A stretch of 35,566 bases of DNA from Lachnospiraceae bacterium (GCA_017540605.1 JAFYAS010000009.1:1-35566), one strand, 5' to 3'. Counted from the stretch's first letter, positions 7,948 to 17,401 are shown. The notes: a model not told the origin generated them from the letters alone. Numbers and translations are program-made.

Positions 7948-9207
7948 TTACATTTTATCCGCAAAATACTCCACTATCTCAGTGTAGCCCTCTGCCTCAA
8001 GCTGTTCCTTCTGGAACTTTTTATTCTTTTTCATCATGACCACATTCACAGTCTTTCCTTCATCACGAAGTGCCTTGGCCTCTGAAAGCACCTTGGAAAG
8101 CTTATCGGCAGGCATATTCTTTTCCACCAAAAGAGCCTTCTTATCTGCTGTTCCGGGAACCTTGAAATCCTGCTCTAAAAGAAGCATAACGATCCTTTCA
8201 AAGCCTATTGAAAAACCGCAAGCCGGAGTAGGCTGCCCTGTAAATCTTCCGATCATCTCATCATAGCGTCCGCCGCCTCCTACAGAACCGCCAAACTCGT
8301 CCATAGACACCTCAAAAATAGGACCGGTATAATAGCTCATACCACGCACGAGAGTGGGATCGAATGCCATCTTGAAATCAGCAGCCTTGAGTCCATCCAC
8401 ACTTTCAATGATAGTCTTAAGTCCCTCGGCAACCGCAGGATCAAGATGATCACCAAGAGTCTTCACAAGATAATCAATACCGGCGATATCCGAGGTCACA
8501 TTCTTATACAGATCAAGGTATTTTGAAACTGACTCCGAAGAATAGCCCTCCTTTATAAGCTCGGCCTCAACACCCTCAAGACCTATCTTATCCATCTTGT
8601 CAAGGATGATAAAGACGATATCATACTGATCCTCGGCAAATCCCGCATAGGCAGCCATAGCCTTTAATATCCTTCTGTCATTTATACGAATGGTGAAATT
8701 CTTAAAATCAAGTCTTCCAAGAAGGGTTGTTGTTGCAAGTATCAACTCGATCTCGGCGATATTACCTGCTTCTCCAAGGATATCTATATCACACTGCATA
8801 AACTGACGATAACGACCTCTCTGGGGTCTGTCAGCCCTCCACACATTGCCCATCTGCAACGCCTTGAAGGGCGAGGGAAGGTCATTTCCGTTGTTGGAAT
8901 AATATCTTGACAAAGGAAGGGTCAGATCATAGCGAAGTCCGCCATCTACTACATCAGCCTCTGTTTTAGCCTCATCAAGCTTTAGCTTATCTCCCCTTTT
9001 AAGTATCTTAAATATAAGCTTCTCGTTCTCTCCCCCCTGCTTGCTTGAGAGATTCTCGATACTCTCAACACAAGGGGTCTCAATAGAAGTGAAACCAAAG
9101 CTCTTGTAGGTCTCCTTGATAAGACCTATACAATAATCTCTGATCTCCATCTCCTTTGGTAATATATCCTTCATGCCGTTTACCGGCTTCTTTTTCATAG
9201 CCATCAT
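7948..9207 (-). CDS. hisS: Histidyl-tRNA synthetase
   Basis: 419 residues, the usual length for bacterial HisRS, a cytoplasmic class II aminoacyl-tRNA synthetase that charges tRNA-His. The N-terminus K-G-M-K-D-I-L-P family pattern is present as N-G-M-K-D-I-L-P. Motif 2 is seen in W-R-A-D-R-P-Q-R-G-R-Y-R-Q-F, followed by Q-C-D-I-D-I-L-G. The histidine-binding signature appears as G-M-S-Y-Y-T-G-P-I-F-E-V, and motif 3 as A-C-G-F-S-I-G-F-E-R. A C-terminal anticodon-binding domain follows (about 330-419). The ATG overlaps the TGA of the HD-GYP gene by four bases, with GGAG just upstream, so the two are translationally coupled. Confidence in the function is very high. Confidence 0.96.
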   Translation of the reverse strand: MMAMKKKPVNGMKDILPKEMEIRDYCIGLIKETYKSFGFTSIETPCVESIENLSSKQGGENEKLIFKILKRGDKLKLDEAKTEADVVDGGLRYDLTLPLSRYYSNNGNDLPSPFKALQMGNVWRADRPQRGRYRQFMQCDIDILGEAGNIAEIELILATTTLLGRLDFKNFTIRINDRRILKAMAAYAGFAEDQYDIVFIILDKMDKIGLEGVEAELIKEGYSSESVSKYLDLYKNVTSDIAGIDYLVKTLGDHLDPAVAEGLKTIIESVDGLKAADFKMAFDPTLVRGMSYYTGPIFEVSMDEFGGSVGGGGRYDEMIGRFTGQPTPACGFSIGFERIVMLLLEQDFKVPGTADKKALLVEKNMPADKLSKVLSEAKALRDEGKTVNVVMMKKNKKFQKEQLEAEGYTEIVEYFADKM

Positions 9208-9842
9208 TTACTCTCCTGTACTTTATTTATCTGCTCTACGATATCCGTAGTATGTATCACATTCTGAAAAGCAAGAAAAACCCTCATATCGAATTCCTTG
9301 ACCTCATCTATCATCATCTCAGTCGCCTTTTCATAGGGAAATGCTTTTCTATAAGGTCTGTCTGACGAAAGAGCTGCAAACACATCGCAAACTCTAAGTA
9401 TCCTCGCGCCCATGGGAATATCTTCCTTCATAAGATTGAAGGGATAGCCCGACCCATCATAGTTCTCATGATGATAAAGAACCATCTCAGCAATATGCTC
9501 CGGATAGCCCTGCTCTATAATGATATCATGACCCAGCTTTGCATGCTGCCTGATATATCCCATTTCCTCGATATTCATAGCATCCTTATTTCTACCGTAA
9601 ATGTAATTGCTGATCTTAAGCTTCCCAATATCATGGAGCATCCCCGCTATCTCTACATCATGACAGAAATTGTGATCAAACTTCATCTCTCTGGCGACCT
9701 TCCCCGCCAAAAGAGAGACACACATACCATGTCTGATCTCATTCTTAAGATCATGCACCAGATAGCTCGCATGTTCCGTAGGAATATCCTCAAACTCAAC
9801 ATCTATGATATTGAAATCTTTTGTTCTTGTTGATTCGTCCAT
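9204..9842 (-). CDS. HD-GYP domain protein (putative c-di-GMP phosphodiesterase)
   Basis: 212 residues. The HD motif is in G-M-L-H-D-I-G-K, and the diagnostic HD-GYP stretch is H-H-E-N-Y-D-G-S-G-Y-P, followed by D-V-F-A-A-L-S-S-D-R-P-Y-R-K. All metal-binding residues expected of the family look intact. HD-GYP enzymes hydrolyse c-di-GMP, or in some cases related dinucleotides; the substrate here is inferred. There is no receiver or sensor domain, only about 30 residues of N-terminal extension. The gene is upstream of and overlaps hisS by four bases, which is an odd pairing for a signalling enzyme. Confidence 0.85.
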   Translation of the reverse strand: MDESTRTKDFNIIDVEFEDIPTEHASYLVHDLKNEIRHGMCVSLLAGKVAREMKFDHNFCHDVEIAGMLHDIGKLKISNYIYGRNKDAMNIEEMGYIRQHAKLGHDIIIEQGYPEHIAEMVLYHHENYDGSGYPFNLMKEDIPMGARILRVCDVFAALSSDRPYRKAFPYEKATEMMIDEVKEFDMRVFLAFQNVIHTTDIVEQINKVQESK

Positions 9843-9913
9843 AACGATACCTGCTCATAGTAAAAATCATCGTAGCTACTCTCTACTGCTCAAAACAGCT
9901 ACAAACCATCTAC

Positions 9914-9942
9914 ATCTTAACAAAGCGCAAAGAATAATGCAA
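9914..9942 (-). promoter_or_regulatory. Possible promoter of the HD-GYP/hisS operon
   Basis: On the minus strand: TTGCAT (9937-9942), 17-nt spacer, TAAGAT (9914-9919), about 70 nt before the HD-GYP start. The boxes match only moderately. Confidence 0.35.
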
Positions 9943-9986
9943 TAGCTATATTTGCTTACTATTCAATCCAAACGCAAATAAACACT

Positions 9987-12734
9987 TTACTTCTTCACTT
10001 TAACCTTCTTAACCAAGCTCCATTTTCCATAGACCTTCTTTTTATCCTTGCCGCTGTTATATGCTCTTACTCTCACATAATAGGTCTTGTTCTTTTTCAG
10101 CTTTGCGACGCTAACATTGAGCTTTGTGGTGGTTATTGTCTTTTTGCTTTTTGTAAATTTACTGTTTAATGCTATCTGCACCTGATAGCCCTTGGTGTTC
10201 TTTAAGCGTTTCCACTTTAGTTTGATCGTCTTTGTTTTGAGATTCTTTAAATATGTGATGGCTGCTTTTACAGGCGTTTTCACAGTCTCTGTTTTTACCG
10301 TATCTTCTTTAGTTTCAGGAGGCTCAGCTACAGACGCTTCTGTTGAGTCAGAAGACTCAGATGAAGTAGCCTCAGTTGTTGTAGGAAGCTCGGCAGCATC
10401 CTTAGTGTCAACCGTCGGTATCCCTCCATCACCCGAAGGCTCGGTCTTAGCAGACTCCGTAGTATCCTGTTCTTTGGAAGAGGTCGGAGTCTCAGATACA
10501 TAAACTGCCGAATAATCAACTTTTTTATTTACCGCAGTTATCTCTTTATCCCAGTTCGAAAATTTATAATTCACGCCACCGGCACTATAATCGGAAGCTT
10601 CGGGAGGTGTCGGTATCTCCCCGGCCAAATAATGATCCTCACCTAACACTCCACCATCAGCTCCGCCAAGGAATCTAACCGTATAATAATCTATCCTTAG
10701 CCCCGCATATGAATCATCCACCGTAATATCCTTATAGTACTTTGAATCAATGTATACCGAATATGTTCCGTATACCAGCTTTGAACCATTGGCAAATGCT
10801 TCTCCATTCACATTTTTATAGGTGATCACCGGAGAGTTCTCAACCCATTTTTCATCATCAAGATATACCTGCGTTTCTACAGTCTTTGATTTATCTTCTA
10901 CCTTTACATTGACAGTTGCATATTTTGCTTTTTTGTGATTCCAGACCTTTATGGTGCATTCACCAACCTTTTTGGCAGTGATCACAGCGGTCATACCGCT
11001 TGAATCCGTTTCATCCAAAGCGACGGTAGCCACATCCGGATCAGTATTTTCAAAGCTTACCTTTTGCTTTGCCCCCGCCGGAAGAACCTTTGCCGTGATA
11101 GCTTTAGTTTCACCTTTCTTCAGTGTCACAGAATCCTCGTCAACCTCAACACCCTGAACGGCATCATATACGATCTCATTGGAATAAGCCTTTATAGAAA
11201 GAGCAGCTTTTTTATCACTCCATAAACTATTCTTTTCATAACCATGGAAACCGCAGGCCTCCTCAGGAAAGCTCTCTATTCTTCCATAGTCACCTTTTTC
11301 AGCGTCTTTAGAGGTCGAACAATAAACATTGGTTCCCTTTTCAGTCTTTATGCAGACAGCAAACCTTTCACCCTCCTCTACCGTAACAGGACTTGAAAGC
11401 TTTTGTTTATAGAAACCCGCAAAGTCTGTGGTACAGCTTGTAACAGCCTCCATCTTATCATTATTAAGTCTATAGTTATCCTCTGTTTTTTTTGCTGATA
11501 ATACAGGATCCTTTATCACAGATATTTCATAAGAGGCATTGGCCGTAGTCCCAACGCCCACAAATTCTATGGTCTCATCTTTGTCTGCAGTAAAAACCTG
11601 CACATAATAATAATCATCATCAGGTTTATATACTGCTCTTCCAAAATCACTTCCATCATATTGATATATACCACTGTTTACAGCTTTATCCTCGAACTCA
11701 AAGGCAATAACATCTGTGTTGTTTGCCATATTATAATAGCTTATCCACACGAAGCCGTCTGAATCAGCAGTCCCCCATGAATTCTTCGCAAGCCATGCAC
11801 CATTCTTTTCCGGTTGAACCTTGAAGTTTTCCTTTGGATATTCATCATCCCATCCAATGATCTCAACCTCATGGGTAGCAGCTTTATCGGCTCCATTTGG
11901 ATTGTAATATGTCTTTGTTCCATCAACAATCTGAAAATAGTTACTGCTTCCATCTGTCTTGGTCTGATCGCAATATAATCCGGCAGCTACTCCACCATAG
12001 GTATATACAAGCTTTTTCACAAGCTCAATATTGCTTTCATCATCATACGTGGCTTTAGCATCGCACACCCTAAAGCTCTTTAAACTATAATCAGAAGCAA
12101 AGCAGAGATTCTCATCAAGTGCATAGGTCTTGTTCTTTGCCGCTGCCAAATAGGTTTCATAGCTTTCAGCACAATCTATAGGAGTAGCTCCGTTAGCCGC
12201 CTGCCAACCTGCAACAGCAGCCAACCCTCCAAAATCAGCCATCAAAGAAAAATCAGTAGTAGGTGTGCCATTATCATCAGCCGCAATATAGTTTCTATCT
12301 TCCTCTATACGCTTATCACCCTTGTTCTCACTGAACATAAAATATAGAAAATGAAGCTCGGAAAGATCGAGCGTTTCATCAGCCAACCCGGATTTTATCA
12401 ATGAAGATTCCATAGCTGCAAGGCCTGCAAATGCCCAACAACTTCCAATAGTTCCCTGATTCTTCACCGATGTAACAAAGCTTTGACCTCTTGGATCATA
12501 GCTTGTCGGATATGATGAAGACCGTCTTCTTCCGTCATTTATAAGTATGGGAGTATCACCTAGATCAAGAGCTTCACCACTTCTTCCCATACCATACCCG
12601 GATACATCGCAGTCGCTAACGATATGGTAAGCATCGTCATCATTGTAGGTTTCAGGAGCAGCAAAAGCAACACGAGACATTGATCCCGCCATCAAGGAAA
12701 AACATAGTATTATACTCAAAAATCTCTTTATCAT
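9987..12734 (-). CDS. Secreted papain-family (C1) cysteine peptidase with Ig-like and FN3 modules
   Basis: 915 residues from the chosen start. The signal peptide is MIKRFLSIILCF... with cleavage near A-F-A-A (about residue 26). The C1 peptidase domain (about 75-345) has the oxyanion Gln93 in K-N-Q-G, Cys99 in G-S-C-W-A-F, His288 in A-T-H-E-V and Asn318 in A-K-N-S-W-G-T: all catalytic residues are present. A lectin-like beta domain follows (about 355-520), then a BIG2-type Ig-like domain (about 525-620), a beta segment with a G-G-A-D-G-G turn (about 680-740), a T/S/E-rich linker and a C-terminal FN3-like module (about 830-915). The frame extends upstream to 12773, but the ATG at 12734 has AAAGGA before it and starts the signal peptide. 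No sortase motif was seen; it is likely secreted or retained non-covalently. Confidence 0.85.
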   Translation of the reverse strand: MIKRFLSIILCFSLMAGSMSRVAFAAPETYNDDDAYHIVSDCDVSGYGMGRSGEALDLGDTPILINDGRRRSSSYPTSYDPRGQSFVTSVKNQGTIGSCWAFAGLAAMESSLIKSGLADETLDLSELHFLYFMFSENKGDKRIEEDRNYIAADDNGTPTTDFSLMADFGGLAAVAGWQAANGATPIDCAESYETYLAAAKNKTYALDENLCFASDYSLKSFRVCDAKATYDDESNIELVKKLVYTYGGVAAGLYCDQTKTDGSSNYFQIVDGTKTYYNPNGADKAATHEVEIIGWDDEYPKENFKVQPEKNGAWLAKNSWGTADSDGFVWISYYNMANNTDVIAFEFEDKAVNSGIYQYDGSDFGRAVYKPDDDYYYVQVFTADKDETIEFVGVGTTANASYEISVIKDPVLSAKKTEDNYRLNNDKMEAVTSCTTDFAGFYKQKLSSPVTVEEGERFAVCIKTEKGTNVYCSTSKDAEKGDYGRIESFPEEACGFHGYEKNSLWSDKKAALSIKAYSNEIVYDAVQGVEVDEDSVTLKKGETKAITAKVLPAGAKQKVSFENTDPDVATVALDETDSSGMTAVITAKKVGECTIKVWNHKKAKYATVNVKVEDKSKTVETQVYLDDEKWVENSPVITYKNVNGEAFANGSKLVYGTYSVYIDSKYYKDITVDDSYAGLRIDYYTVRFLGGADGGVLGEDHYLAGEIPTPPEASDYSAGGVNYKFSNWDKEITAVNKKVDYSAVYVSETPTSSKEQDTTESAKTEPSGDGGIPTVDTKDAAELPTTTEATSSESSDSTEASVAEPPETKEDTVKTETVKTPVKAAITYLKNLKTKTIKLKWKRLKNTKGYQVQIALNSKFTKSKKTITTTKLNVSVAKLKKNKTYYVRVRAYNSGKDKKKVYGKWSLVKKVKVKK

Positions 12735-12777
12735 ACTGTGTCCTTTCCGCTTTTTCAGCTCCAAATATTTCAAAGCT

Positions 12778-13341
12778 TTACTTCTTCCTCACTGAATATC
12801 CAAAGGTTCCAAGCTCTTCACCCAAGGAATAATACCTGCCATGAGAATAAGCAATAAGATTCGCTTTATCCAGTCTCAAGGTTCCCTTCTCATCAAGAAG
12901 CTCTGGGCTTACATCCACAGCCAGTACATTTGCCATAAACATATCATGGCTTCCAAGCTCCTTTATCTCAGTTACTTCGCACTCAAGATTTAGGGGACTT
13001 TCCTTGATCAAAGGTGCCTTCACATATTTAGCGGTCTCTTTATGAAGACCACAGACCTCAAACTTGTCCTCGTCCTTTCCAGACCTGACACCGCAATGAT
13101 CGGTAGCTTCCAAAAGCTTTTCTGTTGTAAGATTTATCACAAACTCTCCGGTCTTCTTTATCATTTCATAGGAATGTCTCTCTTTTCTTACTGATATGTA
13201 AACCATAGCAGGATCCGAGCATATAGTTCCGGTCCAGGCAACTGTAAGCACATTGTCATTTCCCTCTCCATCAGTCACACTGACAAGCACCGCAGGCAAG
13301 GGATATAAAAGATTTCCCGGCTTCCAAATTTCTTTACTCAT
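12778..13341 (-). CDS. Flavin reductase-like domain protein (flavoredoxin type)
   Basis: 187 residues. It belongs to the FMN-binding split-barrel flavin reductase-like family: P-L-P-A-V-L-V-S-V near the start, the central V-A-W-T-G-T-I-C-S-D-P-A-M-V-Y-I-S-V-R-K strand, F-V-I-N-L-T, the D-H-C-G-V-R-S-G segment and the late D-M-F-M-A-N-V family pattern. Members bind FMN and act as flavin reductases or electron carriers in anaerobes; the partner is unknown. The start is supported by GAGGAGG upstream. It is the upstream neighbour of the peptidase gene, with only about 40 nt between its stop and the peptidase start, so they may share a transcript, although the functions look unrelated. Confidence 0.85.
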   Translation of the reverse strand: MSKEIWKPGNLLYPLPAVLVSVTDGEGNDNVLTVAWTGTICSDPAMVYISVRKERHSYEMIKKTGEFVINLTTEKLLEATDHCGVRSGKDEDKFEVCGLHKETAKYVKAPLIKESPLNLECEVTEIKELGSHDMFMANVLAVDVSPELLDEKGTLRLDKANLIAYSHGRYYSLGEELGTFGYSVRKK

Positions 13342-13396
13342 GTCTAAAACCTCCTCATTGAGCTATATGCAACCTTTAATGATTGCTTTTCTTTCG

Positions 13397-13425
13397 AGTA
13401 TAACATAGGCACTTGGTATTTGCAA
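13397..13425 (-). promoter_or_regulatory. Promoter of the flavin reductase gene
   Basis: On the minus strand: TTGCAA (13420-13425), 17-nt spacer, TATACT (13397-13402), a good consensus match 56 nt before the ATG. Confidence 0.55.
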
Positions 13426-13474
13426 AGAAATAAGACTAAATTAAATTTCCCCATATTACCTATAATTTTAAGGG

Positions 13475-13503
13475 TTGTATAATTAGCATATATGATGTAT
13501 ATT
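13475..13503 (+). promoter_or_regulatory. Promoter of the pyridoxamine kinase gene
   Basis: TTGTAT (13475-13480), 17-nt spacer, TATATT (13498-13503), 37 nt before the ATG and divergent from the flavin reductase promoter. Confidence 0.5.
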
Positions 13504-13540
13504 ATCTTTTTGTAATACTATCCTAAGAGGAGGAAAGAAA

Positions 13541-14368
13541 ATGAAGAAAATACTTACTATTCAGGACATCTCGTGCTTCGGAAAGTGCTCCATCACCGTT
13601 GCGCTTCCAATCATATCAGCTATGGGGGTAGAGACAGTTATTCTGCCCACCGCAGTTCTTTCAACACATACCATGTTCCAGGACTTTACCGTAAAGGATC
13701 TGACTGACCAGCTTATCCCTATTACCGAGCATTGGAAATCGCAGAATATTGAATTCGATGCAATTTATACCGGTTATCTTGGCTCACCAGAGGAGATAGA
13801 GATCGCAAAGAAGATATTTGCAGATTTCAAGAAGGACGATACCTTGATCTTTATCGATCCTGTTATGGCAGACAACGGAAAGCTTTATCCTGCATTTGAT
13901 GAAAACTATGCAAAATTGAACGCAGGTCTTTGTGCTCACGCAGATATCATCGTACCCAACATCACCGAAGCGTGCTTTATGACCGACACAGAATATAAGA
14001 CAGAATATGACGAAGCTTATATTAAAGAGCTTCTCGACAAGCTCACTAAGCTTGGATCAAAGATCGTAGTTCTTACCGGAGTATCGCTTTCAGAAGGAAA
14101 GACCGGAGTATATGGCCTTGATACCACAACAGGAGAGCACTTCATCTATCAGAATGACAGGATTGATGCAACCTTCCACGGCACCGGTGATGTTTTTGCC
14201 AGCGTATCTGTAGGTGCTTTGATGAGAGGAAAGTCTCTTAAGGATGCATTCGCTCTTGCTGCCGACTATACAGCAGAAACCATCAACGCAACACTTAAGA
14301 ATCCTGAGAATCCCTGGTATGGTGTTGATTTCGAGGCAACCATACCTGAACTGGTTAAAAGGCTGTAA
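13541..14368 (+). CDS. pdxK: Pyridoxamine/pyridoxal kinase (ribokinase family)
   Basis: 275 residues. PfkB/ribokinase-fold kinase of the PdxY/PdxK type: the start I-Q-D-I-S-C-F-G-K-C-S, the P-T-A-V-L-S-T-H-T substrate-side motif, D-P-V-M-A-D-N-G, N-I-T-E-A-C-F and the C-terminal F-H-G-T-G-D-V-F-A-S anion-hole/catalytic Asp motif. It phosphorylates B6 vitamers with ATP in the PLP salvage pathway. The length is normal. GAGGAGG stands before the ATG. It is monocistronic, with its own promoter and the terminator at 14415-14439. The choice between pyridoxal and pyridoxamine as preferred substrate is not visible in the sequence. Confidence 0.9.
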   Translation: MKKILTIQDISCFGKCSITVALPIISAMGVETVILPTAVLSTHTMFQDFTVKDLTDQLIPITEHWKSQNIEFDAIYTGYLGSPEEIEIAKKIFADFKKDDTLIFIDPVMADNGKLYPAFDENYAKLNAGLCAHADIIVPNITEACFMTDTEYKTEYDEAYIKELLDKLTKLGSKIVVLTGVSLSEGKTGVYGLDTTTGEHFIYQNDRIDATFHGTGDVFASVSVGALMRGKSLKDAFALAADYTAETINATLKNPENPWYGVDFEATIPELVKRL

Positions 14369-14414
14369 GGGTTCACAATTCGCGCGAGCAGTTATTACCA
14401 ATTCCATATAAAGC

Positions 14415-14439
14415 AAAAACGGGCTCAAAGCCCGTTTTT
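14415..14439 (+). terminator. Bidirectional Rho-independent terminator between pdxK and spoVG
   Basis: Perfect arms AAAAACGGGCT and AGCCCGTTTTT around a CAA loop. A T run follows on both strands, so it can end both convergent transcripts. Confidence 0.9.
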
Positions 14440-14498
14440 CTATGTCCTTCCTTTGCAAGTCGTATTCGGTATCCCACCCCGATACCATTGCTTGTCGG

Positions 14499-14777
14499 TT
14501 AAACCTCTTCTTCATCGGCCTCCAGCAAAGCCTGTTCGTAACGATCAAGAATAAGCCTTTGAATATGCTCTCTCGTTGTCGAATTGATAGGATGCGCTAT
14601 ATCCTTGTATTCGCCATCAGAAGCCTTTCTGCTTGGCATCGCGATGAATAATCCTTTCTCTCCCTCTATAACCTTGATGTCATGAACTACAAACACGTCA
14701 TCGATAGTTATGGATACAACGGCTTTCATCTTGCCTTCTTTTGCGACCTTACGAACGCGTACGTCAGTTATCTCCAT
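14499..14777 (-). CDS. spoVG: Septation/sporulation regulator SpoVG
   Basis: 92 residues. The sequence is a textbook Spo[13 protein letters not shown] start, [19 protein letters not shown], then F-I-A-M-P-S-R-K and D-I-A-H-P-I-N-S-x-x-R. SpoVG is a small nucleic-acid-binding regulator, first known from sporulation but also found in non-sporulating Firmicutes. The longer frame (to 14807) is rejected because AAAGGGGG stands 9 nt before the ATG at 14777 and homologues begin with MEITDVR. The upstream 186 nt is highly structured (see 14839-14936), which may matter since SpoVG binds RNA. Confidence 0.95.
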   Translation of the reverse strand: MEITDVRVRKVAKEGKMKAVVSITIDDVFVVHDIKVIEGEKGLFIAMPSRKASDGEYKDIAHPINSTTREHIQRLILDRYEQALLEADEEEV

Positions 14778-14838
14778 AAACTGACCCCCTTTCCTCATCT
14801 TCCACAAACATCTGCTTGCAGATTATTTAACGGAGTCC

Positions 14839-14936
14839 GACCGGGCTTTCGCCCGATCAAACACCATTCTGTTACCGTAACCCCTTACAATAACAGTTCC
14901 CCATAAGCTGTGATCCCACAAACTAACTCGGATCAC
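14839..14936 (-). ncRNA. Chain of stable stem-loops between glgD and spoVG (structured leader or ncRNA)
   Basis: Read on the minus strand three stems follow each other. Stem 1 (14910-14936) has arms GTGATCC and GGATCAC. Stem 2 (14869-14896) has twelve consecutive pairs, two of them G-U, capped by a GGGG loop; its outer arms are CTGTTA and TAACAG. Stem 3 (14839-14858) has eight pairs, one G-U, capped by a GAAA tetraloop of the GNRA class. A short inverted repeat ATCTGC/GCAGAT follows at about 14811-14824. None has a T run, so they do not look like terminators. The spoVG start is about 60 nt further on. I do not recognise a known riboswitch consensus. Confidence 0.5.
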
Positions 14937-14963
14937 GATATCACCCAACATCTCCAAAAGGAC

Positions 14964-16088
14964 TTAAAGTGCATAGCGGAAATTCTTCTCAACTACTACC
15001 TTTATCTGTCCCGGTTCTGCGGAATGAATTGTGTTAGCCCTTAATGTATCACGACTTTCGACGATGCAGTTCTCGATGTAAGAATTGTCACCGATATGAA
15101 CATCGTTAAGAATGATCGAATTCTTGATAACACAATTGTTGCCAACATAAACCTTCTTGAACAATATAGAATTCTCAACAGTACCATTGATGATACAACC
15201 ACTTGAGATAAGAGAGTTGTTCACAATAGCATCCCCATTGTACTTCGCAGGAGGAAGATCCTCAACCTTTGAATAAACATCGGGATGAGTCCTGAAGAAG
15301 TAATCTCTGATATCCTTCGACAGGAAATCCATATTGGTCTTGTAATATGAATCTATCGTGCCTATATTCCTCCAATAAGAGTCCATCTTATAGGCATATA
15401 TCTTCTTAACATTCTTGTAGCGCACAAGAATGTCTTTAACGAAATCGCTTCTGCCTTCCTTGGCAGCTGCCTCCAAAAGTTCGATAAGCTGTCTTCTTCT
15501 GATGACATATACACCAATAGAGGCTGTGTTGGTCTCTGCAACAAGAGGCTTCTCTTCGAAATCAAGAACCTGCATGTTCTCATCAACCTTAACTACACCG
15601 AAACGGCTGATATCGTCTTCATCAGGCTTGATATCCTTGCAAACGATAGTGATGTCAGCGCCATTTCTGATATGCTCTTCAAGAACCTTGTTGTAATCGA
15701 GCTTGTAGATACCGTCACCTGAAGCTATCACAACATAAGGCTCGTGGCTGTTCTTTAAGAAATTGATATTCTGATAGAGAGCATCTGCTGTACCCTTGTA
15801 CCAGTAGTTGTTGGTGGCTGTGATAGTCGGAGTAAACACATAAAGACCACCTTGCTTTCTACCAAAATCCCACCACTTTGAAGAGTTCAAATGCTCATTC
15901 AGTGAACGGGAATTGTACTGTGTAAATACGGCAACCTTCTGGATGTGAGAGTTGGTCATATTACTGAGGGAGAAATCGATCGCCCTGTAGCTTCCGCACA
16001 CCGGCATAGCTGCCACTGCACGCTTAGCCGAAAGCTCGCCCATCCTATTGCTGTTACCACCTGCTAAAATAATACCTATCGCTCTCAT
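14964..16088 (-). CDS. glgD: GlgD, ADP-glucose pyrophosphorylase-like subunit
   Basis: 374 residues. Nucleotidyltransferase domain with [13 protein letters not shown] at the start, where GlgC has G-G-Q-G-S-R-L. It continues with [25 protein letters not shown] and F-E-E-K-P, then a left-handed beta-helix with hexapeptide repeats (about 275-360). Firmicute GlgD usually lacks full catalytic residues and forms a hetero-oligomer with GlgC, raising its activity in ADP-glucose synthesis for glycogen (family knowledge). The variant G-D-G in place of GlgC's G-D-H is consistent with that. The ATG overlaps the GlgC stop by four bases (ATGA). Confidence 0.93.
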   Translation of the reverse strand: MRAIGIILAGGNSNRMGELSAKRAVAAMPVCGSYRAIDFSLSNMTNSHIQKVAVFTQYNSRSLNEHLNSSKWWDFGRKQGGLYVFTPTITATNNYWYKGTADALYQNINFLKNSHEPYVVIASGDGIYKLDYNKVLEEHIRNGADITIVCKDIKPDEDDISRFGVVKVDENMQVLDFEEKPLVAETNTASIGVYVIRRRQLIELLEAAAKEGRSDFVKDILVRYKNVKKIYAYKMDSYWRNIGTIDSYYKTNMDFLSKDIRDYFFRTHPDVYSKVEDLPPAKYNGDAIVNNSLISSGCIINGTVENSILFKKVYVGNNCVIKNSIILNDVHIGDNSYIENCIVESRDTLRANTIHSAEPGQIKVVVEKNFRYAL

Positions 16089-17359
16089 GCCAGATCACCT
16101 ACCTTTATCAAACTAGAACCACTCTTTAAGAGTCCGTCCGGATAATCTGACAGAGCAGTCTCTCCGAATATAGCAGTGTTCTTGCCAACTGCCACATCAT
16201 CAGGAATCACAGAGTTCTCACCAATAGTTGCAAGTCCGAATGCATAAATGTGAGGTGCTATATCGTTGGGAGCCTCCTCGCCAACACCAAGCTTCACATT
16301 CTTTCCGATCACGCAGTTCTCAGCGATAATGGACTTCTCGATGACAGCTCCGTCCCCTATAACAGTGCCATTCATAATGATAGAATCCTTGATAACTGCT
16401 CCCTTGCCGATAGAAACGGCAGAACCGATAACAGAATGCTCAACATCACCGAATACTTCGGTTCCCTCACCTATGATACTCTTTGAAACCTTGGCTTCAT
16501 CGGAAATATACTGAGGCGGAAGTGAATCGCTCTTTGTATAGATCCTCCAGAATTCCTCGTAGAGATTGAACTCAGGTATAATGTCAACCAGCTCCATATT
16601 GGCCTCCCAATATGAACCAAGTGTTCCAACATCCTTCCAATAGCCCTTGTAATCATAAGCACAGATCTTGCTACCCTTTTTGTGGCAGTAAGGAATGATA
16701 TGCTTACCGAAATCGCATGAAGGCTCATCCTTCATCACGGTAAGAGCTTCCTTCAAAAGCTTCCAGTTGAAGATATAGATACCCATAGAAGCCTTGTTGC
16801 TCCTTGGATGCTCAGGCTTTTCTTCAAACTCGGAAATACGTCCCTCATCATCTGTAATAACAACACCGAAACGGCTTGCTTCCTCGATAGGAACCTGATA
16901 GGTGGCAAGTGTGATATCTGCTTTGCTTGACTTATGGAAATCAAGCATCACCTCATAATCCATCTTATAGATGTGGTCACCTGAGAGGATAAGTACATAC
17001 TCGGGATTGTAATAATCAATGTACTCAAGATTCTGATAGATGGCATTGGCTGTTCCTGTGTACCACGAGCTAGAATCGCTCTTCTCGTAGGGAGGAAGAA
17101 CCGTAACACCACCAATACTACGATCAAGATCCCAGGGAATACCGATACCGATATGCTGATTCAGACGAAGAGGTCTGTACTGTGTCAGCACGCCCACCGT
17201 ATCCACGCCGGAATTGATACAGTTACTCAGCGGAAAATCAATGATCTTGTACTTTCCGCCGAAGGCTACAGCCGGCTTTGCAAGTCTGGAGGTAAGAACG
17301 CCTAAACGGCTACCCTGACCACCTGCAAGAAGCATGGCTATCATTTCCTTCTTAATCAT
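16085..17359 (-). CDS. glgC: Glucose-1-phosphate adenylyltransferase GlgC
   Basis: 424 residues. Catalyses ATP + glucose-1-phosphate to ADP-glucose, the committed step of glycogen synthesis. Motifs: [57 protein letters not shown] and Y-W-K-D-V-G-T, then a hexapeptide-repeat beta-helix. The frame is open 42 codons further upstream, but that stretch contains the promoter; the ATG at 17359 has AGGGGTGA before it and homologues start here. First gene of glgC-glgD; no other glycogen genes lie nearby. Confidence 0.96.
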   Translation of the reverse strand: MIKKEMIAMLLAGGQGSRLGVLTSRLAKPAVAFGGKYKIIDFPLSNCINSGVDTVGVLTQYRPLRLNQHIGIGIPWDLDRSIGGVTVLPPYEKSDSSSWYTGTANAIYQNLEYIDYYNPEYVLILSGDHIYKMDYEVMLDFHKSSKADITLATYQVPIEEASRFGVVITDDEGRISEFEEKPEHPRSNKASMGIYIFNWKLLKEALTVMKDEPSCDFGKHIIPYCHKKGSKICAYDYKGYWKDVGTLGSYWEANMELVDIIPEFNLYEEFWRIYTKSDSLPPQYISDEAKVSKSIIGEGTEVFGDVEHSVIGSAVSIGKGAVIKDSIIMNGTVIGDGAVIEKSIIAENCVIGKNVKLGVGEEAPNDIAPHIYAFGLATIGENSVIPDDVAVGKNTAIFGETALSDYPDGLLKSGSSLIKVGDLA

Positions 17360-17392
17360 ATAAAAGTCACCCCTTTTTGCGCGATTTTCTCC

Positions 17393-17401
17393 ATTATAAC
17401 A
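17393..17401 (-). promoter_or_regulatory. Extended -10 promoter of glgC
   Basis: On the minus strand TGT precedes a perfect TATAAT (17393-17398). No good -35 box is seen at the usual distance, which suggests an extended -10 or activator-dependent promoter. Confidence 0.45.

Noticed and set aside
14090-14548. 152-codon minus-strand frame over pdxK and spoVG
   Set aside because: It crosses a bidirectional terminator and overlaps two recognised genes in other frames.
14839-14858. Hairpin as a Rho-independent terminator of glgD
   Set aside because: No T run follows on the minus strand; the GAAA tetraloop and the neighbouring stems fit a structured leader better.
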